DNA from: Neodontobutis hainanensis
Lineage: Eukaryota > Chordata > Actinopteri > Gobiiformes > Odontobutidae
DNA: 64,000 bases
Direction of reading: 5' to 3'
Assembly: GCA_024349245.1 (NCBI GenBank)
Contig: JALDNG010000020.1
Location: 21,369,501 to 21,433,500 of the forward strand
Shown here: piece by piece, positions 55,965 to 64,000 of the stretch
Numbering within the stretch: the first letter of the stretch is position 1
How the letters are laid out: the number at the start of each line of letters is the position of its first letter
Translations under genes and position numbers: made by a program
Notes under the pieces: model-generated
The model's database searches: none
The model's input: the letters and a program-made list of their open reading frames with translations, nothing else
What the model was told of the DNA's origin: nothing

Positions 55965-57300
55965 ATGGCGGACGGATTTCGTAGACCAGACCCCCTCGTT
56001 TTCGACAGGAACCTCGCCGAGAATTGGCGGAATATGATATCTTCATTGCAGCGGCGCACTCTGACAAGACTGCCAAGACAAAGGCATATATCCTCCTCAA
56101 TCTCGCAGGAGCGGAGGCCATCGAACGGGAGCGATCATTTGTTTAGAAGACCCTGAGTGCCTGAAACGAAAATTCCGGGAGGTATGTAACCCTCAATATA
56201 ATAAAACTATGGAGATACACAGGTTTCATTCACAAACTCAAAAGCAAGATGAAAATATTGAATCCTACATCAGTGACTAGAGGATCAAAGCTAACAGTTG
56301 TCATTTTGGAAACCTGACAGAGGAACTTATATGTGACAGAATAGTATGTGGCATCAAAAATGACAGTATGAGAAAGGCTTTCGTACGTGACAGCGATTTA
56401 ACTCTAACAAAAGCTATCACAATCTGCCGCATATATGAGATGACCGACGAAAGTAATAGGACGCTTGCTATGCCCCAAACAGCCGCCACTGTCGACGCAA
56501 TTCAGCCAAATTCTGGCGGGTGGCACCAGAGATCAAAATATAAACCTCAAGCAGGCAAATACGAGACAAAATCCATTACGAATTGCAGCAATTGTGGAAG
56601 TAGCCATACAACGCAGAGAGACAGGTGTCCTGCTTTTGGCCAGCAATGCCACAACTGTAAAAAATTCAATCACTACAAAAAATTTTGTAAGTCCATGTCA
56701 CACCGCAAAGGTGACGAAAGGAAAAGCTATGCAAAGCGCAATTACTACAGAAGACCTGTACCCCAGTTAGAACTGGAAAAGTCAGACAACAGCACCTGTG
56801 ATGACACTTTTTATGTGGATGGTGTCGAACTTGCTGACAAGTGCGTGAATTCCATTACTCCTCAAACAGAAGGAAAGGAAGAAGGATTTGTTACACTGCA
56901 CATACATAACAAGCCCTTTGAAATGAAAGTAGATACAGGTGCTAAGTGTAACGTGATGTCAACAGATGCCTTTCAACAGCTTGCTGACGGTAAGCGACCA
57001 GTGAAATGCAGCAAAGACACTAACTTAGAGGCTTACGGAGGTAGCAAAATAGAGACTAACAGTATTGTTACACTGCCTTGCAGTTTTGATGGACAGCAAC
57101 ACACGCTAACTTTTTTCCTTGTGGGCCGAGATGTAGTGCCACTACTGGGATTTCGAGCATGTGTGCGCTTAGGAATTGTCACAATGAGGTCAGCACTGAG
57201 AGCGATGCCGATTAAACAGATATTTGCACAATACAAAAATGTCAGTGATGAGCTCAGAAAACTCCCTATCACGTACTCTATGACACTAGGTAGATTTTAA
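55965..57300 (+). pseudogene. Mag-like gypsy Gag and aspartic protease
   Basis: It starts MADGFRRPDPLVFDRNLAEN and, after a frame change, continues as HSDKTAKTKAYILLNLAG-like gag. From 56368 a 310-codon frame carries two zinc knuckles (CSNCGSSHTTQRDRCPAFGQ and CHNCKKFNHYKKFC, residues 73-107) and a protease (MKVDTGAKCNVMSTDAF, Asp-Thr-Gly at 189-191). The double knuckle with SSH-x4-C spacing is typical of Mag/K02A2.6 elements. A LINE is inserted at 57295-57301. Confidence 0.85.
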
Positions 57301-57774
57301 AATCACGATGCTGACATATAAAGCATTACACGGCTTGGCCCCTTATTATTTATCTGAATTGTTAACCTCCTATACCCCAACTCGGAGACTGCGTTCTGCA
57401 CAATCCAACTTGTTGTCTGTTCCTCAAACACGCTTAAGATCTATGGGTGACAGGGCCTTTTCTTCATATGCTCCTGTCCTTTGGAATTCTCTGCCTCCTG
57501 ATCTTAGGGAAGCACAGGGCTATGACATTTTTAAAGGTAGACTTAAGACTTATTTTTTTAAATTAGCATTTGATTGTTGATGTTTTATTGTTTTAATTTT
57601 AAATTAGCATTGATTGTTGATGTTATTTTATTGTTTTAATTTTTAAATTAGCTTTGATTGTTGATGTTATTTTATTGTTTGAGCTTTGTATTGCTTGCCT
57701 TTGTACAGCGCTTTGAGAAGTTGCCTTTAAAGGCGCTTTATAAAATAAAGTTTATTATTATTATTATTAGATCC
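57295..57774 (+). mobile_element. LINE 3' end inserted in the gypsy pol gene
   Basis: Coding part 57308-57580: MLTYKALHGLAPYYLSELLT, SYTPTRRLRSAQSNLLSVPQ and PVLWNSLPPDLREAQGYDIF, the LINE (L2-like) C-terminus. It is followed by a 3' tail GCGCTTTATAAAATAAAGTT and (TTA)n at 57755-57770. TAGAT flanks both sides (57289-57294 and 57767-57772), a possible target duplication, and pol coding resumes directly after. The 5' part is truncated. Confidence 0.8.
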
Positions 57775-57787
57775 AACTGTACAACCG

Positions 57788-58639
57788 GTGATTCGCCAAG
57801 CTCATCGCATTGCAGTGGCAATGCAGACACGAGTCAGAGTCGAGCTTGACAACATGCAGAATAAAGGTGTCATAACCACAGTTTCTGAACCCACAGACTG
57901 GGTTTCGTCCATGGTAGCAACACACAAAAAAGACAAACAGGATATCAGACTGTGTATAAATCCAAAAGACCTCAACACTGCTCTGAAGAGACCCCACTAT
58001 CCAATGTGCAGCGTTGAGGAAGTTGCCACCCAGATGTCGGGTGCTACAGTGTTAGATACAAAGAGCTCATTCTGGCAAATATGTCTCGATGAAAAGTCAT
58101 CAATGCTGACCACCTTAAGCACACCTTTCGGACGCTACAAATTCCTTCGCATGCCATTTGGCATAAGCTCAGCAAGCGAAGTCTTCCAGCGCTCAATGGA
58201 ACAGCTGTTTGCATTATATCCGTGTGCTATTATAGTATGCGATATCATCATAGGAGGTTGTGATGCCACCGACCACGACGCCAACCTAAAACAAGTGCTC
58301 GACCGGGCCCAAGAGATAAACCTCAGGCTGAACCATCCCAAATGCAAGTTTCGCCTGGATCAGGTCTGTTATGTTGGCCACATATTTACGAAGGAGGGCC
58401 TCAAAGCTGACCCTGCCAAGACCGTGGTGGTCACAAACATGCCAGTCCCTCAGGACGTCCCAGATATGCAGCGATTCCTTGGCATGGTGAACTATCTTGG
58501 GAAGTTCATCCCAAAATTAAGTGAGACTGCAGCGCCTCTGAGACAGCTGCTTGGTGCTGGTTTCCACAACATCAGCAAGCGTTCGATCATCTCAAGTCAT
58601 GCTTATCCAGCGCACCGGTCTTATCCTTCTACGATGTGA
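57788..58639 (+). pseudogene. Mag-like gypsy reverse transcriptase
   Basis: The 283-codon frame holds DIRLCINPKDLNTALKRPHY, ATVLDTKSSFWQICLDEKSS (motif A Asp), PFGRYKFLRMPFGISSASEV (motif B) and AIIVCDIIIGG (motif C). Where the family has two adjacent Asp the first is Cys, so the polymerase site is impaired. It is followed by QVCYVGHIFTKEGLKADP and QRFLGMVNYLGKFIPKLSE. The frame changes at the end, before RNase H. Confidence 0.85.
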
Positions 58640-58965
58640 GAAAACCAGTTACTCTCACCTGTGATGCGTCATGTTACGGACTTGGTGCTGCATGTCTACA
58701 GGAAGAGAAACCAGTCATTTACGCATCTCGCACGCTCACTGACACAGAAACACGATACGCTCAAATTGAAAAAGAGCTTTTGGCGGTTGTGTTTGCATGC
58801 CCCAAATTTAAGGATTATGTATATGGAAAATCCACTGTCATTGAAACCGACCACCAACCTCTGGTCACTATCCTAAAAAAGCCCATTCACTCTGCTTCTG
58901 CTCGACTGCAAAGGATGTTACTACAGTTACAAGCCTATGACATCACACTCGTCTACAAGGGGTAA
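58636..58965 (+). pseudogene. Mag-like gypsy RNase H
   Basis: VTLTCDASCYGLGAACLQEE (first Asp), YAQIEKELLAVVFACPKFKD (Glu) and VIETDHQPLVTILKK (Asp), the standard RNase H triad order of Ty3/gypsy. A frame change at about 58940-58965 separates it from the integrase. Confidence 0.88.
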
Positions 58966-60001
58966 ACACATGTTCCTGGCTGACACCCTAACACGAGCTC
59001 CAAACAAAACTGTCTCTCAAAGCCCAGCGGCAAACAATACATTTGAGGTGATGTCCATCAACTACATTTCAACTAATAGACTAGAGGAGCTCCGGACCCA
59101 CACAGCACAGGATCAGGTGCTACAGACTCTCAGTACAATCATTCAACGAGGATGGCCTGACAAAGAACGCAGTGTCCACCCATCCATTTGTTCATTCTTC
59201 CCTTACAGAGACGAGTTGGTGGTGGAAGATGGAATAGTTATCAAGGGCCATAAAGCAGTAATTCCACACTCTCTGCACCGAGAATACATCAATATTGTAC
59301 ATAGAGGTCACCCAGGCTTAGAGTCAACCAGACGTAGGGCCAGGAGCACTGTTTTTTGGCCGTTAATGAACAAAGACATTGCAGAAGAACTGATATCATG
59401 CTCCGTCTGTAATAACACCAGATCACATCAGCAAAAGGAACCTTTACAGCCACATCCAGTTCCAGCGCTGCCATGGTCTACAGTGGCAACTGTTGTTGAG
59501 TGGCACGAACAACAGTACCACATGCTGGTAGACTCGTACTCAGGGTAGTATGAAATCGACCTTCTCCGTGACGCAACTTCAGCAGCTGTGATCACAAAGC
59601 TGAAAAGGCATTTTTCTGTCCATGGAACACCTCACACCCTCATCAGTGATAATGCGAGGCAATCCACAAGCCAACGTTTCAAGGATTTCACCGAGCAATG
59701 GGACTTCACCCACATTACCAGCAGCCCGGGGTATCCACAGTCAAACGGACTGGCAGAGAGCGCAGTCCGCAGTGCCAAACTACTGATGGAAAAATCTCAC
59801 AGAGATGGAACCGATGTGTATCTCAGCCTGCTTTACATAAGAAACATTCCCCGTGACCAAGCATTGGGCTTGCCTGCAGAACGTCTTATGTCACGACAGA
59901 CACGCTCGACTCTTCCTGTCAGCACCAGACTGCTGGAGCCAGCCCCAAAGAACACAAAGCGGGTCAATGTCCAACTCAAAAATAAAGGAGCGATACTATG
60001 A
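58937..60001 (+). pseudogene. Mag-like gypsy integrase
   Basis: The zinc-binding part has HRGHPGLESTRRRARSTVFW and CSVCNNTRSHQ. In the core, VATVVEWHEQQYHMLVDSYS lacks the Asp expected near its start. TAG after SYSG (about 59546) breaks the frame. It continues at 59588 with PHTLISDNARQ (second Asp) and YPQSNGLAESAVRSAKLLME (Glu). A C-terminal region with YDKSSRPLQPLAEGQVVRMQ follows in 59853-60419. Confidence 0.85.
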
Positions 60002-60419
60002 TAAATCAAGCCGCCCACTACAGCCGCTTGCAGAGGGACAAGTCGTTAGGATGCAGACCATCAAGGGACACGATCACTTGGGCACCGTGAAGGAAGTGTG
60101 CAAGGAACCACGCTCCTACATTATCGAGTCCTACGGAGGGACCTACAGAAGAAATAGCCGCCACATCCTCCCCGTCGCTGAGCTACCACCCCGACAGGTC
60201 GACCCTGCAGACCTTGATTGTCAGTATGCTGATCCAGCTGCACCAGTCAGTCCCCCATACACATCACACACACCTCGAGAGACACAGGTAGCACCTAGGC
60301 CCACCAGTGTGCAGCAGAGGCCCGTTGTTCAATCTCCAACAAAGGTAACACCAGGTAACACACTGTACGTAACACGCTCCGGTCGCGTCTGCAGGCCTAA
60401 TCCAAAGTATGAACAATGA
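59853..60419 (+). pseudogene. Mag-like gypsy Pol C-terminal tail
   Basis: Contains RYYDKSSRPLQPLAEGQVVR, TYRRNSRHILPVAE and a Pro-rich end with GRVCRPNPKYEQ, which follow the integrase in K02A2.6-like elements. It overlaps the previous frame at a +1 shift. Confidence 0.7.
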
Positions 60420-61130
60420 ATATTTTGCTGTTATGGACTGCAAACCAAAGACATATATAATATATATATATATATATTATTCTGCAATAGGTTCTTTAAG
60501 ACTCTATAATTCTGGCCATAGCTATGTTGAAAAAAAAAAATGTTTTAATAAAAAAAAAAAACTCTTTTCAGTTACCACTCGTCAATGCACTGAGTTCACA
60601 TTTGAATGTTAAAATGTTTTGAATGTTAAAAGTACAATTCCATAACATACAAAATTTAACTGTCATAGTGTTAAAAGCTAATGCCTAGCCTTTTATTCAG
60701 TTTGCCGTAGAAAGCACAAACTAAAGAAATGGGATGTAGATCATTCTGGTGAATGATTGTGTTTGTATACTGTTTGGACACTATGAGTCGCATTAGTTCT
60801 TCCCGCCCTGGGGAGCATTCCCGCCTCGGAGCGAAGGTTGCCAGTTTTATGTAATAGGTTGCCGGTGGCTGTGTAAGTTGGTAACAGAGGTTTATATAAT
60901 AAACATATCTGGTTTGGATTTATGGACTACTCACTCATTTCTACACTAATGAGTGAATTATGTTGCAATTATCACAATGCTGTTGACCTATAAAAATAAA
61001 TCGTATTGTTTCTTTACTCTTGTTTGCCATAATGATGTGAAATGTCTCTGAATCAAAGTCAGATCGCAAACAGCCCCTTGCCCCTCCCCCCTTCACCGCA
61101 ACTACCACCATACACAGCTGGGACACCGTA
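60420..61130. other. Gypsy 3' region with possible LTR
   Basis: AT-rich stretch with two A runs (about 60530-60563). At about 60790-60945, CGCCCTGGGGAGCATTCCCG and TTTATATAATAAACATATC could be LTR U3/R. Borders are not clear. Confidence 0.3.
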
Positions 61131-61332
61131 GCTAGGCATGTTAAAAAAAATTAAACAGAGCAGCTTACTAAAGTTTGTGTCTAAAAGATTAAGAACGCAA
61201 GAGGAAAATAATTCAAATGTTCAGGAGCCATCAACCTTGAGGAGTAAGGAGCTCAGCTCTGTTGTTAACGTTAATTCAGCAATTTCTCCATCACCAGCAG
61301 CGCTTCATCAAATGTCTGCTTCTCCTCCACGC

Positions 61333-61367
61333 AATATATGGCTGTATGGAACATACAGCCATATATT
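61333..61367. repeat. Perfect 16-bp hairpin, 3-nt loop
   Basis: AATATATGGCTGTATG, loop GAA, then the exact complement. Confidence 0.95.
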
Positions 61368-61451
61368 AGGCTAATTAATAGGGGTAAATGTGCAATCATG
61401 AAAATGAACAAATCATAATATACTATAGTAGCCGGAGGATGACTTACGAAT

Positions 61452-61490
61452 GGATCTGCTAACATCCGAGTTGGATGTGTTAGCAGATCC
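61452..61490. repeat. Hairpin with a 2-nt bulge
   Basis: Arm 1 GGATCTGCTAACATCC (61452-61467), loop GAGTT, arm 2 GGATGTGTTAGCAGATCC (61473-61490). Confidence 0.9.
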
Positions 61491-61794
61491 ACATTGTGTC
61501 CGCTGAGCCAAACAAATATGAAAAGCATTATTCTTTTTACATACTGTCCTCTACTGTATCCACTGCTGTCGTGCTGAGTTGGTGATAGTGTTGAGTTGCT
61601 TCTGTCAGATGCGCGCGTGTGTGGTGCATGCTAATGTTGTTCTTACAATTACCGTTAACGCCCAATAAAATAATTGTCAGCGTTGATTCATTAATTCGTT
61701 AACGCAAAAATAACACGTTAACTTGCCCAGCACTAGATAAAATATAATTTTATCTGGATGTAAGTGACTTTGTTCATAATGAGTAATACATTGA

Positions 61795-61905
61795 AATGAA
61801 AAATTATCTCGGAATCAAGAGTTGAAACATCTTCACCTTGAAAACTAAGTCCAGATGCCTTTGCTTTAACATTTTCTTCAAGATGACCTGGATGACTGGA
61901 AACCT
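61795..61905 (+). repeat. Penelope-like terminal fragment
   Basis: The complement of the 26050-26131 segment (shared AAGATGACCTGGATGACTGG-type and CATCTTCACCTTGAAAAC sequence), in opposite orientation and without coding sequence. Confidence 0.6.
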
Positions 61906-63730
61906 TTAAAGACATACAGGTAATACATTCACAGTATACATACAGTATTACAGTAATACTTCTAAAGGGGGTTGATTGGAACCAGTTCATAGAGGACCAC
62001 ATGAACACTGTCCTATTTCAAAGTTATTATTTAGAAACCCCCTTTGAGATGAATTCCCAGTGGGGGAACGCCAACATGCATCTTTATTAACGTGAGCTGC
62101 ACATTCATTGTAGCTTCTATTAAACAGTTTGTTCGGGACTAAGCAGATGATCACTACTATGAAACATTAGTGCTTAGACTTGACTTGAGAGAACAACATG
62201 AAAATATGCCGTTACATAACTACTGTTAGGCAGCAGTAATTTTTAAAGCCCACTTAGGAAAGGGAAATGTCAGAGTGAAGCAGCCTGCAGCTGTGTGTCG
62301 AGGAGCTGCTTAAGAAGCACTTGTTACAGGCTGAGACGCCTGAAGACACAGACAGAACACTCACTAATCCGAGCGCCTTTGACCCCTACAGTTTGTATTG
62401 TCCCATTAAGGTGGAACAGTGAAGTGTATTTGTGCCTACAACCATCAGACTAAAACTTTCCACTCAAACAGCCATGTTGTTAGGAGGTAGGAAGGTGGCA
62501 GCAACTCCAATTGTTCACCCGAGCACTGTTTCTAGTCACATTCATTCATATCCAGATGCTTATCCACGGAATGAGTTGGAAGGGACTGGAGTCTATCCCA
62601 GCTACCTTCTGCCTGGCCACACTCAAGATATAAACTATTGCCACCAGTGACCAAGAGATATTAGTTCACAGCCTAATATATAGCACATACAAATAAATAA
62701 ACCACATGAGGGGAAAAAATGTTAGTAAAAATGTGCAGAAATGTATGTACATAAATGTGTGCCCTTTTCAAACAAGCCCTGTCTCATCATGTAGGAGGAA
62801 ATGTGCATTCTGACCCTTCCCTGCATCTCTCAGCATTCTCTGGGGCTAGAGCCAACAATGAGGTCGGGTCAGCTGTGGAGCCTGCTCCCAGGGGAACACC
62901 CTTGGGCTCTGTACCAGGTCCAACTGACTTTTATTAATGCATTGCTATGATCATTAACCGCTGAGCACAATAGTGTCCTTCACCTGCCTTACCAGTATTT
63001 TCTCTTGTTTCTAGGACTCGCTTCTGAAATCATTAAAGAAAGTTATATGTGCCAAAGCACAAAACAGAGGTTACTTGTCTTTAGAAGGTCCCAGTTTTTC
63101 TGTTCGAAAATTAACCTTACTTTTTATGCATTGACACATACAATTATTGCATTCATGGACTGGCTCTTATGTGTTGTGTATCTCTGTTTGTTGTCTTGTG
63201 TTTGCAACTTTAGGCCAACACACATTTATTGTACTATGTAAACCTTTTTTCCTTTAACTGGCATTAAAAGAGATTCTGATTATTATAACCTGTATACTTA
63301 TAATGACTTTGTAGGCTGTTTTAGGCTGAGGACAGCCTGTGCAATTGTAAGTTACCCACAGACACAGGGAGCCAACTGTTCATGCTCATATTCAATACCA
63401 ATAAGAAAACCTATACATGGATACTGCTACAGATCCTTTGAGATATAATTTAAAGTATGGGGTCGAACATGTAGAAATTGGGGTTATAATGGCTAACAAT
63501 GGTTTAAGCTATTGCTATTCTGATTCCTAACTTGTTCACATATAAATCACCACTCTCTTCCCAGGGAAATTTTGGAAAGACAAGTTGAAATGTAATCCAT
63601 TTCCACTTGACTTCAGCATTTATTTGATCACCGAGCTGCTGATATGGAGCTGACCCTTGCAACTTTCCCACAAGCCTACTGTGCACTGTGTTTCACTGTG
63701 TGAAAGGATTAGGGAGCTTCAGAAGCTTAC
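61906..63730. other. b3glct intron, no gene seen
   Basis: A decayed interspersed repeat at about 62540-62640 (see 33121). The rest shows no recognisable genes. A GC-richer patch at 62770-62930 has no clear identity. Confidence 0.5.
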
Positions 63731-63844
63731 CTCTCTCAGTGTTAGGCACTCCTAAGTTAATAGTTGGTATTGAAGGATCAGCATGGTCACTGTAGTACTC
63801 CAAATATAGGGCATCCTTCTCCCAGGTCTTCTTTATAACTGGAA
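63731..63844 (-). CDS. b3glct: b3glct exon, start of the catalytic half in this window
   Basis: Acceptor CTTCTCAG, donor GTAAGCTT; length 114 (2 + 37 codons + 1). Encodes PVIKKTWEKDALYLEYYSDH, then ADPSIPTINLGVPNTER. It is separated from the next exon by about 26.6 kb of transposon-filled intron; the NTER-G junction joins in phase with GHCGKTF. Confidence 0.95.
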
Positions 63845-64000
63845 CTGAGAAGAAAAGAGAAAATCAATAGTGTTCCTCCGGCAGTGAGCAGACTTGTTTC
63901 AGGGTCAAGATAACACACAACACATTAAAAAAATGTTTGGTGGACTGATCATACACACCAGAGATAAATGTAAAATTACAGTCAGTTGAAATAATGACTT

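Larger units (their letters stand above)
55965..60419 (+). mobile_element. Ty3/gypsy retroelement, Mag-like (K02A2.6 type)
   Basis: The order gag, protease, [LINE insertion], RT, RNase H, integrase, C-terminal tail is on the plus strand. It begins with an ATG at 55965 only 30 bp from the DIRS end; no 5' LTR was found on either side of the DIRS element. A possible 3' LTR with TATA-like TTTATATAATAAAC lies at about 60720-60945 but is not confirmed by a second copy. Frameshifts at about 56040, 56280, 58635, 58940 and 59550 make it non-functional. Confidence 0.8.
61138..61735 (-). mobile_element. hAT relic of the TAGTGCTGGGCAA family, copy 3
   Basis: One end, AACTTGCCCAGCACTA at 61720-61735, and adjacent AACG-rich sequence match copies 1 and 2. 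The other end is not found. A frame reading MLKKIKQSSLLKFVSKRLRT at 61138 resembles hAT transposase N-termini but runs in the plus direction, into the end; it may be from another element. Confidence 0.45.
31637..63844 (-). other. b3glct: b3glct gene, 3' half (five exons, minus strand)
   Basis: Five exons at 63731-63844, 37067-37166, 36529-36648, 35541-35685 and 31637-31792 join with consistent phases (1, 2, 2, 0). All boundaries read GT...AG. They encode about 211 residues matching the C-terminal catalytic part of protein O-fucose beta-1,3-glucosyltransferase, a GT31 enzyme of the ER lumen that adds glucose to O-fucose on thrombospondin type 1 repeats. Introns are about 26.6, 0.42, 0.84 and 3.75 kb. 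The upstream exons are beyond the right edge. Confidence 0.95.

Noticed and set aside
56465..56770. 101-codon frame overlapping the gypsy gag
   Set aside because: It is an alternative frame of the zinc-knuckle region.

Overview
The window looks like nuclear DNA of a teleost fish. It holds spliced exons of a vertebrate housekeeping gene, b3glct, embedded in transposons of the kinds typical of fish genomes: Tc1, hAT, pogo, PIF-Harbinger, L2 and RTE LINEs, tRNA-derived SINEs, Penelope-like, DIRS and Ty3/gypsy. There are also many long TA arrays. There is no bacterial-style operon, rRNA or CRISPR.

Layout. Positions 1-1395 hold a decayed pogo/Tigger-like transposon (minus strand). Positions 1638-16787 are a Russian-doll nest. 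A hAT element with a perfect 8-bp target duplication is split by a Tc1 element (2526-14514). The Tc1 is split by a large foldback DNA transposon (about 2961-13323), which is itself split by a PIF-Harbinger element (3545-8098) that contains a Ty3/gypsy retroelement (about 3713-7620). The foldback element carries a decayed MULE-like DDE transposase followed by a ubiquitin-protease-like (USP/C19-type) cysteine peptidase reading frame. I consider it the most interesting object here.

Positions 17147-31000 hold two near-identical Penelope-type GIY-YIG modules, two L2-type LINEs, a second Harbinger-like relic, a SINE, an RTE-type LINE relic, one unexplained exon-like frame (18377-18565) and a possible conserved non-coding block (28110-28580).

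Positions 31637-63844 are the 3' half of b3glct on the minus strand. Five exons encode the C-terminal ~211 residues of protein O-fucose beta-1,3-glucosyltransferase and end in an ER-retention-like RTEL. Exon junction phases agree at every boundary. The 5' exons lie beyond the right edge. One intron of about 26.5 kb is filled with Tc1, hAT and SINE copies, a DIRS element (51723-55935) and a Mag-like Ty3/gypsy element (55965-60419) that is itself interrupted by a LINE tail.

How the parts relate: b3glct is the only gene I judge functional. Almost everything else is mobile DNA, most of it broken by stops, frameshifts, truncations or nested insertions. The nest order gives relative ages: hAT oldest, then Tc1, foldback, Harbinger, and gypsy youngest. 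The gypsy is the only nested element with a long uninterrupted pol frame. All family calls come from reading motifs; no database search was run.
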